This document shows, in pieces, positions 8,792-20,103 of a stretch of DNA of 42,056 nt. The notes under the pieces were generated by a model. The model saw only the letters and a program-made list of their open reading frames with translations. It was not told the DNA's origin and did no database searches. Made by a program: the position numbers and the translations under genes. Source of the DNA: Rhodanobacter denitrificans (GTDB lineage: Bacteria; Pseudomonadota; Gammaproteobacteria; Xanthomonadales; Rhodanobacteraceae); the NCBI GenBank assembly GCA_017848855.1, contig JAFIHF010000040.1, positions 1 to 42,056 on the forward strand, read 5' to 3'. The first letter of the stretch is position 1, and each line of letters opens with the position of its first letter.

Positions 8792-8805
8792 GTTTGCATG
8801 CCGCC

Positions 8806-9801
8806 TCAGCGCGAACCCACCACCAGCGCGGTGAAGTCCTTCACCGGCGCGCCGCGCGGCGCGGGCGCGGCGGCGACCAGCCAGATGCGATGGGTGGCTT
8901 CGTCCAGCGCCATGGTGCGGGCGCCGACCTGGGTGGGCACGTTCGCCACGACGCGGTAATGGTCGGCGTCGTCCTCGTGCACGACGGTCAACGTGCCGTC
9001 GTGGTTGGAGCTGTAGACGAGGCCGGTGGCGGGATCGAAGGCGGCGGCGTCCGGTCCCTTGCCGATCGCTACGGTGGCGACCTGGTGGCCGTCGTTCGCG
9101 TCGGTGACCACCATCAGCCGGTTGTCGCAGACCGAGTACAGGCGGCGGGTCCTGGTGTCGATCGCCAGGCCGCTGGGCGAATCGCAGGGCGCGAGCTTCC
9201 ACACCGCATCGACCTTGTTCGCCTTCGTGTCGATGCGCACCAGCTCGCTCTTGTCCTCGAGGTTCGCGAACACGTGGCCTTCGCCGTCGCTGACCGCGAA
9301 CTCGGGGCGGCCGGGCAGGGCGATCTCGGCGATGGCCTGGTCGCTGGCGGGATCGATCACGCTGGCGTTGCCGCTGTGGCCGTTCATGGTCAGCACGTGG
9401 CCGCTGGCCGGATCGAACACGATCGCGTCGGGGCCCTGGCCCTTGAGCGGGATGCTGCGCAGCTGCTTCAGGCTGTCCAGGTCGATCACGTGCACGCTGT
9501 TGGCCGCGCCGTCGCTGACGTAGCCGCGGCGCAGCTTCGGCACCAGCGCGATGCCGTGGATGTGCTGCATGCCGGGGATCTCGCCGGCCAGCTTGCCGCT
9601 CTTCGTGTCCACCACCATCACGCGGTCGTTGCGGGCGATCAGCAGGTGCTGCGTGGTCGGGTCGATGGTGAGGTAATCCCAGCCGCCGCTGCCACCCAGC
9701 GCATGGCGTTGCAGCACGGCGTAGTGCGGCGTGGCGGCAGGCGCGGTCGCGGCGGCGGCGCTGCCGGCGGCGAGGAACAGCAGCAGGGCGAGTGACTTCA
9801 T
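8806..9801 (-). CDS. Exported YncE-like beta-propeller protein
   Basis: A 331-residue protein with a signal peptide (MKSLALLLFLAAGSAAAATA) followed by repeated beta-propeller blades of the YVTN/YncE type, for example WDYLTIDPTTQHLLIARND, HGIALVPKLRRGYVSDGAAN, AIVFDPASGHVLTMNGHSG and GLAIDTRTRRLYSVCDNR. Such proteins are periplasmic; function is generally unknown, with ligand- or DNA-binding reports for E. coli YncE. Two Cys (in APCDSP and SVCDNR) are on neighbouring blades and could pair. The open frame extends upstream to 9855, but the signal peptide begins at the ATG at 9801. It converges on the tRNA-Lys unit. No partner genes nearby suggest a role. Confidence 0.85.
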   Translation of the reverse strand: MKSLALLLFLAAGSAAAATAPAATPHYAVLQRHALGGSGGWDYLTIDPTTQHLLIARNDRVMVVDTKSGKLAGEIPGMQHIHGIALVPKLRRGYVSDGAANSVHVIDLDSLKQLRSIPLKGQGPDAIVFDPASGHVLTMNGHSGNASVIDPASDQAIAEIALPGRPEFAVSDGEGHVFANLEDKSELVRIDTKANKVDAVWKLAPCDSPSGLAIDTRTRRLYSVCDNRLMVVTDANDGHQVATVAIGKGPDAAAFDPATGLVYSSNHDGTLTVVHEDDADHYRVVANVPTQVGARTMALDEATHRIWLVAAAPAPRGAPVKDFTALVVGSR

Positions 9802-9868
9802 GGCACGGACTCCGGCGGGATGCTTCCCCAAGCATGCGCGCCGGATGATTAGCAAACGCTGTGCTTGC

Positions 9869-10591
9869 TCAGTCGCCGTCGCCGGGCGCCGGCGCCTGCC
9901 GCCAGCGCCGGGTGAGCCGTTCGATCAGGAGTGGCAGCAGCGCGAGCAGGGCCAGCGCGCCCATCGGCAGCAGCACCTGCGGATGCAGGAACAGGCCGGC
10001 GCCGAGCTTGCCGTCGTGGCCCAGCGCCTCGCCCAGCCCAGCGCCGATCGAGCTTTCGAACACCAGCGACACGGTGCCGCCCAGCCAGCTCGCGCCGAGG
10101 AACAGCCACAGCGGGCAGCGCAGCCAGGCCAGGCCCACGGTGACCGCGCCGAACGGCATCACCGGCACGAAGCGCAGGAACAGCGTGTAGCTCACTGGGT
10201 GTCGTTCGAAACCGTGGTGCAGCCGGGCCGAGAACGGCGGTGGCGGGCGCGTGCCGCTGCCGAAGGCGTAGCGGCTGGCCAGGTACAGGATCAGCGAGCC
10301 CAGGGTGAGGCCCGCCGAGGAGCACAGCGTGCCGTCGACCACGCCGAACGCGAAGCCGCCGGCGAGGATGATCACGATGGTGCCGGGGATGCCGGTGGAC
10401 ATCGCCAGCGTGAGCAGGCCGATGTAGGCCAGCCGGCTCAGCCAAGGGTGTTCGGCGAGGTGCGCGTGCAATTCATGCTGATGGGCGACCAGATGCTGCG
10501 GGCTCAGCCGGTCCAGCGCGCCGGAGGCGTACAGCACGATCCCTGCGAGCAGCAGCAGGATCAGCGGCAGCGCGGCGCGCAGGCGTTTCAA
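9869..10591 (-). CDS. TVP38/TMEM64 (DedA-like) family membrane protein
   Basis: A 240-residue polytopic inner-membrane protein of the VTT/SNARE-associated superfamily, whose members are implicated in lipid translocation. Hydrophobic helices lie at about 5-22 (ALPLILLLLAGIVLYASG), 52-80 (AYIGLLTLAMSTGIPGTIVI and onward), 84-105 and 155-175, with a C-terminal helix near 210-225. The family motif region FLRFVPVMPFGAVTVGLA is present. The only sensible start is a TTG at 10591 that shares bases with the upstream deaminase stop (TTGA overlap), implying translational coupling. It is the last gene of a leftward glnS-deaminase-TVP38 unit. The substrate is unknown. Confidence 0.85.
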   Translation of the reverse strand: MKRLRAALPLILLLLAGIVLYASGALDRLSPQHLVAHQHELHAHLAEHPWLSRLAYIGLLTLAMSTGIPGTIVIILAGGFAFGVVDGTLCSSAGLTLGSLILYLASRYAFGSGTRPPPPFSARLHHGFERHPVSYTLFLRFVPVMPFGAVTVGLAWLRCPLWLFLGASWLGGTVSLVFESSIGAGLGEALGHDGKLGAGLFLHPQVLLPMGALALLALLPLLIERLTRRWRQAPAPGDGD

Positions 10592-11148
10592 TACGATGCG
10601 CCGCTGGCGCCATAGGCGGCGAGCACCGCGCGCGCCTCGTCGCGCAGGATGTCGCGGCGCACCGCGATGCCGCGGCGCTCCAGCTCGCCGACCCAGTCCG
10701 CGGGCAGCGGGCCCTCGTCGAACTCGGTGAGCGCCTCCACATCCTCGGCGCGCGCGCCGATCAGGAGTTCGTCGATGCCGGCCCACACGGTGGCGCCGTA
10801 GCACTGGCAGCAGGGCTGCGCGCTGCTGGCCAGCGTGTAGCGGCCGCCGTTGGTGTTCAGGCGGTAACTGGCGAGGCGCTGCTGCGCGCTCATGTACGCC
10901 ATCATCTCGGCGTGCGCCGCCGAGCAGGCCTGCGGTATCACGCGGTTCACGCCCACCGCCACCACGCGGCCGTCGGCGTTGAACACCGCCGCGCCGAACG
11001 GGCCGCCCGCGCCGTGCTCGATGTTGCGGCGGGACAGCGCGATGGCGAGGCCCACGCGCTCCTCGTCCGTGACGTAGCGGCGGGTGTCGTCGACGAACTC
11101 GTCGATCCACGGCGGCAGGGTGAGGTGGATCTGGCGCGGCAGGAACAC
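10588..11148 (-). CDS. Zinc-dependent nucleoside/guanine deaminase-family protein
   Basis: A 186-residue cytidine-deaminase-fold enzyme. The zinc and catalytic residues are H79-A-E81 (AAHAEMMAYM) and PCCQC (C113, C116), the arrangement found in guanine deaminases, TadA-like and nucleoside deaminases. The preceding GGPFGAAVFNADGRVVAVG is the typical substrate-binding strand. The exact base deaminated cannot be told. The start is a GTG at 11148, only 5 bases past the glnS stop; the frame runs open through glnS antiphase, but that upstream part is a shadow. TVP38 overlaps its stop. Guanine deaminase-like purine salvage is the most likely role by family resemblance. Confidence 0.85.
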   Translation of the reverse strand: MFLPRQIHLTLPPWIDEFVDDTRRYVTDEERVGLAIALSRRNIEHGAGGPFGAAVFNADGRVVAVGVNRVIPQACSAAHAEMMAYMSAQQRLASYRLNTNGGRYTLASSAQPCCQCYGATVWAGIDELLIGARAEDVEALTEFDEGPLPADWVGELERRGIAVRRDILRDEARAVLAAYGASGASY

Positions 11149-11153
11149 GGCGC

Positions 11154-12911
<1,758 letters not shown>

Positions 12912-12990
12912 CGGGCAGGGCTCACGCAGGCGATTCAAGCCGCCAAGTTTACCTTGTCCTCGTGAGCGACCGAACGCGCGGTGCGCCACG

Positions 12991-14034
12991 TCAATGGGCC
13001 GCGGCCGCCGCGCTGGCGCAGACCCGGTTGCGGCCTTGCGCCTTGGCCAGGTACAGCGCCATGTCCGCCTGCTTGATCCAGGCTTCCACGTCGACGTGCT
13101 GCGGCCCGGCTTCCGTCACGCCGAGGCTGAGCGTGCACGGCTCGCCAGCGACGTCGCAGACCTGCTCGACCCGCTGGCGCAGCCGCTCGGCCACCTCGCG
13201 CGCGCGTTCCAGGTCGGTCTCGGGCAGCACCACGCCGAACTCGTCGCCGCCGAGCCGGCCGGGCGTGTCCACGCTGCGCAGGCTGTCGCGCAGCACCGCG
13301 GACAGCGTCTGCAGCAAGGCGTCGCCGGCGGCGTGGCCATGGCGGTCGTTGACCGGCTTGAAACCGTCGATGTCGAGCAGGATCAGGGCCGCCGGCCGCT
13401 GGTTGCGCTGGAACCGGCGCAGTTCCCGCGCGGCGGTTTCCAGCCAGTAGGAACGGTTGGCGAGCCCGGTGAGCGGATCGGTGCGGCTGAGCTGTTCCAG
13501 CAGGCGATTCTGCTGGCGGATGCGGCGACCGAACCTGAAGTTCACGGTGCTCAGCCAGACCGGGTAGATCGCCATCATCGGGATGCAGGCGACGATGTTG
13601 AACATGTTGCTGGTCGGCTGCCAGGCGAAGCCGTTCAGCCACGCGACCAGCGCGCAGGCCGCGACCTGCAGCAGCAGCGAGCGCAGCAGCACCCGCCCGC
13701 CGCCGGCGCTGATGCGATCCATCGCCATCATCGAGGCCAGCATCGCGCTGGGCAGCAGGTTGAAGCGCATCACCGCGACCCAGGCGCCGAGCATCACCGA
13801 GTCGACCATCAGGTTGTACTGCTCGTGCTGCACCGGGCGGGCGGCGCGCACGGCATGCAGCCAAGCCAAGTGCGGCCACAACAGGCCGTTGGCGAGCAGC
13901 AGCGACCACAGCCAGGCCGGCGCCCGCAGCTGGTGCAGCACGGCCGCCACCGGCAGCATGCCCAGCCCCAGGCCCAGCGTGCGCAGGCGATGCGCCAGGT
14001 TCACGAACCGCAGGCTTTCGTCACGCTTGACCAT
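12991..14034 (-). CDS. MASE2-GGDEF diguanylate cyclase
   Basis: A 347-residue membrane-bound enzyme predicted to make cyclic di-GMP. The N-terminal 170 residues contain the MASE2 sensor region ([40 protein letters not shown], several helices up to about 160), as in DgcC/AdrA. The GGDEF domain follows: [32 protein letters not shown] and the intact active site GGDEF at 262-266. The product-inhibition I-site RSVD (253-256) lies exactly five residues before GGDEF, so the enzyme should be active and feedback-regulated. The ATG at 14034 is the assumed start. It is divergent from the DUF2007 gene and ends 80 bp upstream of glnS, so it probably has its own promoter. Confidence 0.93.
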   Translation of the reverse strand: MVKRDESLRFVNLAHRLRTLGLGLGMLPVAAVLHQLRAPAWLWSLLLANGLLWPHLAWLHAVRAARPVQHEQYNLMVDSVMLGAWVAVMRFNLLPSAMLASMMAMDRISAGGGRVLLRSLLLQVAACALVAWLNGFAWQPTSNMFNIVACIPMMAIYPVWLSTVNFRFGRRIRQQNRLLEQLSRTDPLTGLANRSYWLETAARELRRFQRNQRPAALILLDIDGFKPVNDRHGHAAGDALLQTLSAVLRDSLRSVDTPGRLGGDEFGVVLPETDLERAREVAERLRQRVEQVCDVAGEPCTLSLGVTEAGPQHVDVEAWIKQADMALYLAKAQGRNRVCASAAAAAH

Positions 14035-14178
14035 CGGCTTGGACGCCCCCGAGTCGCCTCGCGTCGCTACCGGCGCCGCAGGCGGACGATAGAGCAGATG
14101 CCCGCCGTGCCGCCACTGGCGACAGGCCCGGTCGCGCCGGGGCTTGCCGTGGGCATGCGGCGGGGCTAGCGTGCACCC

Positions 14179-14457
14179 ATGCATACCGTCTACCGCGCCG
14201 AAAACCTGTTCGACGCGCACCTGGTGAAGGATGCGCTGGAGCACGCGGAAGTGCCCGCCTTCATCGCCGGCGAGTACCTCACCGGCGGCGTGGGTCAGCT
14301 GCCGGCGCTGGACTACCTCGCGGTGATGGTGCCCGACTCCAGCGTGGACCTGGCCCAAGGCATCGTGCGCGAGGTCGAGGCGCAGCTGGCCGAGGCGCGC
14401 GAGGCGCTGCGCGCGATGGACGACGATCCCGGCGATCCGCTGGCCGTGCCCTGCTGA
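14179..14457 (+). CDS. DUF2007-family small protein
   Basis: A 92-residue soluble protein. The pattern VYRAENLFDAHLVKDALEHAEVPAFIAGEYLTGGVGQLP followed by VMVPDSSVDLAQGIVREVEA matches the DUF2007 (putative signal-transducing, PII-like fold) family. Members often occur singly or fused to other domains, and their biochemical role is not established. It is complete, starts at the ATG at 14179 and is separated from apt by about 70 bp. It is divergent from the diguanylate cyclase gene. No catalytic residues are evident. Confidence 0.8.
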   Translation: MHTVYRAENLFDAHLVKDALEHAEVPAFIAGEYLTGGVGQLPALDYLAVMVPDSSVDLAQGIVREVEAQLAEAREALRAMDDDPGDPLAVPC

Positions 14458-14529
14458 GCCGCGGTGCCCGCTCCCGTGTCGAGTACCCATGAACGCGCCG
14501 TGCCGCGACCGGCTACGGCGGAGAAGCCG

Positions 14530-15048
14530 ATGCACGCATTCGCCGACCTGATCCGCACCGTGCCGGACTTCCCGCAGCCGGGCGTGCTGTTCCGCGACGT
14601 CACCCCGCTGCTGGCCGACGCGCGCGGCTTCGCCGCCTGCATCGCCGCGCTGGCCGAACCCTGGCGCGATGCCGGCGTGCAGGCGGTATGCGGCATCGAG
14701 GCGCGCGGCTTCATCTTCGGCGCCGCGCTGGCGCAGGCGCTGGGCGCGGGCTTCGTGCCGCTGCGCAAGCCGGGCAAGCTGCCGGCGCCGGTGCTGGCGG
14801 TGGACTATCAGTTGGAATACGGCAGCGACCGGCTGGAGGCGTGCAGCGATGCGCTGAAACCCGGCGAACGCGCGCTGATCGTGGACGACGTGCTGGCCAC
14901 CGGCGGCACGCTGACTGCGGCGCGGGCGCTGGTGGCGCGCTTCGGCGGCGAACTCGCCGGCGCCGCGGTGGTCATCGAGCTGGAGGCGCTGCGCGGGCGC
15001 GCGCGCTGGGCGGGCAGTCAACCGCTGCACGCGCTGTTGCGTTACTGA
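14530..15048 (+). CDS. apt: Adenine phosphoribosyltransferase
   Basis: A 172-residue purine-salvage enzyme converting adenine and PRPP to AMP. The PRPP-binding loop [17 protein letters not shown] (about 115-131) and the substrate segment [18 protein letters not shown] are clear, as is the N-terminal [21 protein letters not shown]. The start at 14530 has GGAGA 5-6 bases upstream and yields the usual length. An in-frame GTG at 14464 would add 22 unconserved residues. It lies between DUF2007 and msrA on the same strand, with gaps of about 70 and 50 bp, so co-transcription is possible. Confidence 0.95.
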   Translation: MHAFADLIRTVPDFPQPGVLFRDVTPLLADARGFAACIAALAEPWRDAGVQAVCGIEARGFIFGAALAQALGAGFVPLRKPGKLPAPVLAVDYQLEYGSDRLEACSDALKPGERALIVDDVLATGGTLTAARALVARFGGELAGAAVVIELEALRGRARWAGSQPLHALLRY

Positions 15049-15101
15049 ATCGCCACGCCGCGGGCGCGGGTGCCGGCAGGGCAACGGGGGTGTTCCGGAT
15101 C

Positions 15102-15761
<660 letters not shown>

Positions 15762-16330
15762 AACAGTTCGCAGGCGCCGTCGCCGGTGTCCTCGCGGGTG
15801 AGCGAGGTGCGCCAGTGCCAGCCGTCGGCGCGGTCGGCGTCCACGAGGTAGCCGCCGAGCGCCACCAGCTGGCCCACCCGCACGCGGCCCAGCTGGCGGC
15901 GCACGCCCGCGTCGGCGGGGATCAGGTGCATGTTCGCGCTGTGCGTCTCGATCTCGCGGCGCGGGATCGGAAACTCCCGCACGCTCCAGGCGTAGAAGCG
16001 GCCCGATTGCGAGATGTCGATGGACTTCAGCACGGCGCTGTCGGACATGCGGCCCCAGCCCAGCGCGAAGTCTTCCGGCACCAGCGCGGCACCGGCATCG
16101 AAGCGGTAGCGTTCGGTGGAGAGCACGCGCGCCACCAGGTCGAAACGTGCGCGCGGGGTGAGCGTGAAGTCGCCCATGCGGATCGTCGCCAGCGGCGCGT
16201 CCAGCGCCGTCTGCACCGGATCGGCCGGCGCCAGCACGCCGGGCGGCGGATGCAGCGGTCGCGCCTGCCACCACGACCAACCGCCCCACAGCGCCAGCAG
16301 AAGGGCCGCGACCAGCCACGGGCGGCGCAT

Positions 16331-16912
16331 TCAGTCGAAATCCATGGCCAGCGCCTCGCGCTGGGCGGGCGTCAGCGCCACCTCGACCGCCATCGCCGGC
16401 AGGCGGCAGGCCAGCGTCACCGGCGCGCCGGCCTTCCATGCGGCGATGCGCGCCGCGTCGAGCGGAAAGCGCAGGAAGTGCACCGCGGCGGTCTTCTCCG
16501 CGTTGCTGCGCTCCATGTCCTCGTCGGCGATGGCGACGGACGGCGCGTGGCCGTGCACGGTCAGCGCGATCGCGTGCTCGATGCCGCGCAGGCGCACCAG
16601 TTCGCGCCGGCGTTCCTCCGCGTCGGCGTACTCGATCAGCAAGGTGGCCTTGAGGTTGTCGCCGTCGGGGATCAGCGGGTTGTAGGCATCCAGCTCGTCC
16701 TGGATGCCGGCCGGCTCGAAGATGCGCTCGATGCGCAACATCTCCTGCACCTGGTACTGGATGCTCAGCCGATCCTCGAAGACCAGCGTGAGATGTTCGC
16801 CGAGATGCACGGTGCGCCGCTGCTTGTGCACCATCGCGCGGGCGCGGAACCCGGCGCGTTCCAGCGCGTAGTTCTCCAGGCTGAGCAGGTCGCTGCGTTC
16901 GAGGATGTGCAT
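16331..16912 (-). CDS. DUF3501-family protein
   Basis: A 193-residue soluble protein. The start [40 protein letters not shown] and the run [40 protein letters not shown] are characteristic of DUF3501, a family usually found with rubrerythrin and a GlpC-like Fe-S protein, as here. No cofactor-binding motif is evident and its role is unknown. The ATG at 16912 was chosen since MHILERSDL is the conserved start; the frame stays open into the repeat. The 92-bp gap to the upstream Fe-S gene is filled by a structured repeat. The downstream gene begins immediately after its stop. Confidence 0.87.
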   Translation of the reverse strand: MHILERSDLLSLENYALERAGFRARAMVHKQRRTVHLGEHLTLVFEDRLSIQYQVQEMLRIERIFEPAGIQDELDAYNPLIPDGDNLKATLLIEYADAEERRRELVRLRGIEHAIALTVHGHAPSVAIADEDMERSNAEKTAAVHFLRFPLDAARIAAWKAGAPVTLACRLPAMAVEVALTPAQREALAMDFD

Positions 16913-16922
16913 GGTCGGGATA

Positions 16923-16987
16923 CGGGACTCGGGACTCGGGACTCGGAATGGTACGGGTTGCGGGCTTTCGACGAATCCCGAATCCCG
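16923..16987 (-). repeat. Direct/inverted repeat able to fold in the operon transcript
   Basis: On the plus strand GGGACTC is repeated three times (16924-16944) and GAATCCC twice (16973-16986). In the leftward transcript the 16 bases CGGGATTCGGGATTCG (complement of 16972-16987) can pair fully with CGAGTCCCGAGTCCCG, with two G-U wobbles. On the other strand these positions are A-C mismatches. Related GGGATTCGGGATTGGGG-type repeats are common in Xanthomonadales intergenic DNA. It lies between the Fe-S protein and DUF3501 genes. Confidence 0.7.
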
Positions 16988-17004
16988 TCTCCCCAATCCC
17001 GGCT

Positions 17005-18348
17005 TCAAATGCCATAGGCCTTGCGCAACAGGCTGAGCGGATGTTCCGCCTGCGGCTGCCCGCCCAGCCCGTGCGCGATATGGCCGCCGGCCATCGGGCA
17101 GTCGCTGGTGAAGTGCGCGGGCTCGGCCTGCGCCACGCGATTCTCCACCGGTTTGGCCAGCTTGCGCGACAGCGCGTAGGTCTTGTGCTTCACGCCGTAG
17201 GTGCCGTCGTGGCCGGAGCAGCGTTCGATGGTGACGACTTCGGTATCCGGCACCAGCTGCAGGATCTCGCGCGTCTTCGGGCCGATCTTCTGCACGCGCT
17301 GGTGGCAGGGCACCTGCCAGGCGATCTTGCCCAGCGCGGTCTTGAAGTCGGTTTGCAGCAGGCCGGCCTTGTGGCGTTCGGCGAGGTATTCGAACGGGTC
17401 GAAGAAGCGCTCGGCTACCTGCGCCACGTCGGCGTCGTCGGGGAACATCAGCGGCAGCTCCTGCTTGAACATCAGCACGCAGGAGGGAATCGCCGCGGTG
17501 AAGTCCCAGCCCTCGCGCGCCATCTTCGCCAGCACCGGGATGTTGCGCTCCTTGTACTTGCGCACGGTGTCGAGGTCGCCCAGCTCCAGCTTGGGCATGC
17601 CGCAGCAGCTTTCCTGCTCGACCAGCCGATGCGGAATCGCGTTGTGCGCGAGCAGCGCGGCGAGATCTTCCACCACGCCCGGCTCGGAGTGGTCGCAGTA
17701 GCAGGTGGCGAAGATCGCCAGCCTGCCGCGGGTGTGGCCGGCCGGCACCGCGTCGCCTGTGCCGTCGAGCTTTTTCAGGCGTTTCCGCGCGGTGGGCGCG
17801 TGGTACGCGGGCACGCGGGCGTTCGCGTCCACGCCCATGGTCTTTTCAAGCAGCTTGCGCGCGGGCTTGTTGCGGTTCGCGGCGTTGACCACCTCGACCA
17901 CCACCGGGATCGAGGCGAGCCTGCCCACCGCGCGGGTGTTGGACAGGATCCGCGCCGACAGCGGCGCGCCGTGCTCGCGGAAATGCGCCGCTTTCGCGCG
18001 CAGCATCAGGTGCGGGAAATCCACGTTCCACGGATGCGGCGGCGTGTACGGGCACTTGGTCTGGTAGCAGAGATCGCACAGATAACACTGCTCGACCACC
18101 TTGGGGTAGTCGGCCTTGTCCACGCCGTCGATCTCCATCGTCGCCGAGGCGTCGACCAGGTCGAACAGGGTGGGGAAGGCGTGGCACAGGCTCACGCAGC
18201 GGCGGCAGCCGTGGCAGATGTTGAACACGCGCTCCAGCTCCGCGTCGAGCGCGGCGCGGTCCCAGAACGCGGGATCGTCCTGGCCCAGCGGGTGGCGGGT
18301 GGGCGCTTCGAGGTTGCCTTCGCGGCGGCTGTCGATGGGTTCGGACAT
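17005..18348 (-). CDS. GlpC/HdrD-like (4Fe-4S)-binding oxidoreductase
   Basis: A 447-residue protein with two ferredoxin-type clusters near the N-terminus, [11 protein letters not shown] (C45, C48, C51, C55) and [13 protein letters not shown] (C88, C91, C94, C99). Two CCG-type domains of heterodisulfide-reductase/GlpC proteins follow, seen in FATCYC and [12 protein letters not shown], then in [11 protein letters not shown] and [10 protein letters not shown]. Such proteins carry electrons between flavin subunits and quinones or disulfides, but no GlpA/GlpB or other flavoprotein partner is nearby. No membrane helix is seen. It sits 80 bp after rubrerythrin and before DUF3501, a recurrent trio. 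The best guess is electron transfer to rubrerythrin-type peroxide reduction; this is inference. Confidence 0.9.
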   Translation of the reverse strand: MSEPIDSRREGNLEAPTRHPLGQDDPAFWDRAALDAELERVFNICHGCRRCVSLCHAFPTLFDLVDASATMEIDGVDKADYPKVVEQCYLCDLCYQTKCPYTPPHPWNVDFPHLMLRAKAAHFREHGAPLSARILSNTRAVGRLASIPVVVEVVNAANRNKPARKLLEKTMGVDANARVPAYHAPTARKRLKKLDGTGDAVPAGHTRGRLAIFATCYCDHSEPGVVEDLAALLAHNAIPHRLVEQESCCGMPKLELGDLDTVRKYKERNIPVLAKMAREGWDFTAAIPSCVLMFKQELPLMFPDDADVAQVAERFFDPFEYLAERHKAGLLQTDFKTALGKIAWQVPCHQRVQKIGPKTREILQLVPDTEVVTIERCSGHDGTYGVKHKTYALSRKLAKPVENRVAQAEPAHFTSDCPMAGGHIAHGLGGQPQAEHPLSLLRKAYGI

Positions 18349-18385
18349 GATCGCGCCCTTGATCCGGGAGGCGGCACGCGGAAGC

Positions 18386-18413
18386 CGTCATTCCCGCTTG
18401 CGCGGGAATGGCG
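18386..18413. repeat. ATTCCCGC-type hairpin repeat
   Basis: CATTCCCGC (18389-18397), loop TTGC, GCGGGAATG (18402-18410), flanked by CGT and GCG. This is the widespread CGTCATTCCCGC palindrome and one half of the paired element found at 31718-31805. It lies between rubrerythrin and the Fe-S gene, so it may act as a processing or stability hairpin in that mRNA. Confidence 0.75.
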
Positions 18414-18428
18414 CGGCCGGCGAGGGGC

Positions 18429-18848
18429 TCAACCCAGTTCGTTGAGCGCCTTGGTGAAGCGGTTCGCGTGCGAGCGCTCGGCCTTGGCCAGCGTCTCGAA
18501 CCAGTCGGCCACCTCGTCGAAGCCTTCCTCGCGCGCGATCTTCGCCATGCCGGGATACATGTCGGTGTACTCGTGGGTCTCGCCGGCGATCGCGCTCTTC
18601 AGGTTGGCGTGGGTCTCGCCGAACGGCAGGCCGGTGGCGGGGTCGCCGCACTGTTCGAGGTATTCCAGATGGCCGTGGGCGTGGCCGGTCTCGCCTTCGG
18701 CGGTGGAGCGGAACACGGCGGAGACGTCGTTGTAGCCCTCCACGTCCGCCTTGCCGGCGAAGTAGAGGTAGCGGCGGTTGGCCATGGATTCGCCGGCAAA
18801 CGCGTCTTTCAGACTCTGCTCGGTCTTCGAGCCTTTCAGCTTGCTCAT
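18429..18848 (-). CDS. Rubrerythrin (diiron domain only)
   Basis: A 139-residue ferritin-like diiron protein, expected to reduce hydrogen peroxide in the cytoplasm. All six ligands occupy the expected positions: E20 ([11 protein letters not shown]), E53 and H56 (EGETGHAH), E90 and E93 (AGETHEY), and E124 with H127 nearby ([10 protein letters not shown]). The C-terminal rubredoxin domain of classical rubrerythrins is absent, so electrons must come from a separate protein. The Fe-S protein encoded next is an obvious candidate. A good ribosome site (GAGGTG) precedes the ATG at 18848. It is the promoter-proximal gene of the four-gene leftward unit and lies directly downstream of oxyR on the same strand. 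Confidence 0.93.
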   Translation of the reverse strand: MSKLKGSKTEQSLKDAFAGESMANRRYLYFAGKADVEGYNDVSAVFRSTAEGETGHAHGHLEYLEQCGDPATGLPFGETHANLKSAIAGETHEYTDMYPGMAKIAREEGFDEVADWFETLAKAERSHANRFTKALNELG

Positions 18849-18953
18849 GACATCACCTCGTGGCGTGGGGCTGGGAGGGCAATGCGGAGCGGCCTGGCGG
18901 TCGCGACCCTCCGAGCCTAGCGCCGCGGCAGGCTTCGTTGAAATTGATTGTGC

Positions 18954-19937
18954 TTATCGGGACGATCGCTGCCGGCTATCGCGGCGCGGCTTTGCGCGCG
19001 TGCCCGCCATGGCGGCCGCCGCGGTCAGGTCGTGCGGGTCGAGCAGGCCCTGCGGCAGCTCGCGGAACACGCCGGCGAGCTGCCTGAGGAAGCCGCCCAT
19101 CGCCGAGCTCTTGCGCCACAGCATGGCGATGCGCCGGCTGGGCGGATGGCTGCCGCGGAACTCGACCAGCCGCACGTTCGGCGCCTGCGCCACCGGCGGC
19201 TTCACTGCCAGCGTGGGCAGCAGGGTGATGCCCACGTCGGCGGCCACCATCTGGCGCAGCGTCTCCAGGCTGGTGGCGCGGAAGCCGCTCTTCTCGCCCG
19301 CGCCGGCGAGGTGGCAGACCTCCAGCGCCTGATCGCGCAGGCAGTGGCCGTCCTCCAGCAGCAGCAGGCTCTGATCGCCGAGGTCGGCCAGCTTCAGCGA
19401 GGGACGCCGCGCCAGCGGATGCGACTGCGGCACTGCGAGCAGGAACGGTTCCTCGAACAGGAACTCCGCGTGCAGGCTGTCCTCGTGCACCGGCAGGGCG
19501 AGGATGCCGGCGTCGAGCCGGCCTTCGCGCAGGCGGCGCAGCACTTCCTCGGTCTTCTCCTCCACCAGCAGCAGCTCCAGCCGCGGGAAGCGCTCGCGCA
19601 CCAGCGGCACCACGTGCGGCAACAGGTAGGGCCCCAGCGTGGGGAAGATGCCCAGCCGCACCGTGCCGGATTCGGGATCGAGCGTGCGCCGCGCGATGCC
19701 CTTGATCTGCTCCACTTCGTTCAGCACGTCGCGCGCGCGGGCCACGATCTCGCGGCCCACGTCGGTGAGCAGCACCTTGCGCGGCGTGCGTTCCACCAGC
19801 GCCACGCCCAGCTCCTCCTCCAGCTTCTTGATCTGGGTCGACAGGGTGGGCTGGCTGACGAAGCAGGCCTCCGCCGCGCGGCCGAAATGGCGTTGCTCGG
19901 CGAGGGCCACGAGGTAGTGCAGGTCGCGCAGGTTCAT
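18954..19937 (-). CDS. oxyR: Hydrogen-peroxide-sensing transcriptional regulator OxyR
   Basis: A 327-residue LysR-type regulator. The N-terminal winged helix (MNLRDLHYLVALAEQRHFGR, AAEACFVSQPTLSTQIKKLE) is followed by a regulatory domain with DGHCLRDQALEVC. By direct count the two cysteines are C199 and C208, the same numbers as the peroxide-sensing disulfide of E. coli OxyR, so peroxide sensing is well supported. The C-terminal tail (TRAKPRRDSRQRSSR) is about 20 residues longer than usual and basic. It is divergent from the M1 peptidase gene, with an OxyR-like half site in the gap. The rubrerythrin gene lies 105 bp downstream on the same strand. Confidence 0.96.
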   Translation of the reverse strand: MNLRDLHYLVALAEQRHFGRAAEACFVSQPTLSTQIKKLEEELGVALVERTPRKVLLTDVGREIVARARDVLNEVEQIKGIARRTLDPESGTVRLGIFPTLGPYLLPHVVPLVRERFPRLELLLVEEKTEEVLRRLREGRLDAGILALPVHEDSLHAEFLFEEPFLLAVPQSHPLARRPSLKLADLGDQSLLLLEDGHCLRDQALEVCHLAGAGEKSGFRATSLETLRQMVAADVGITLLPTLAVKPPVAQAPNVRLVEFRGSHPPSRRIAMLWRKSSAMGGFLRQLAGVFRELPQGLLDPHDLTAAAAMAGTRAKPRRDSRQRSSR

Positions 19938-19951
19938 GGCAGTGCCTGTCG

Positions 19952-19966
19952 ATAGATCAAGGCTAT
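19952..19966. promoter_or_regulatory. OxyR-like half site ATAG-N7-CTAT
   Basis: ATAG (19952-19955), seven bases, CTAT (19963-19966), 14 bases upstream of the oxyR start codon. This is a perfect copy of one half of the OxyR consensus (ATAG-N7-CTAT repeated). The second half, expected at 19974-19988, is poor (ATGT then TGGT). The position fits negative autoregulation of oxyR by promoter occlusion, as in E. coli. Confidence 0.5.
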
Positions 19967-20103
19967 GAACCGCATGTTAGCCATTGGTTGGCGGCGGGCA
20001 AGCGCCGCGTGGCCGGCAGGCCGGCCATGCCTTATGGCACTGGGTGGAAAGCCATGCCGGACCTAGCGTGTCCGGTTGCCATCCACTTCCCGGGGAACCT
20101 GCC

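Noticed and set aside
12912-12990. T-box or other leader regulation of glnS
   Set aside because: Only 79 bp separate glnS from the cyclase gene, with no T-box sequence or specifier hairpin. T-boxes are also not expected in this group.
18849-18953. Rubrerythrin promoter (TTCAAC, 17 bases, TAGGCT on the minus strand)
   Set aside because: The spacing is ideal but each hexamer matches the consensus at only three positions, so it is not reported as a feature.
19974-19988. Second half of a full OxyR binding site
   Set aside because: The spacing is right but the bases (ATGT, TGGT) match the consensus poorly, so only the first half is claimed.
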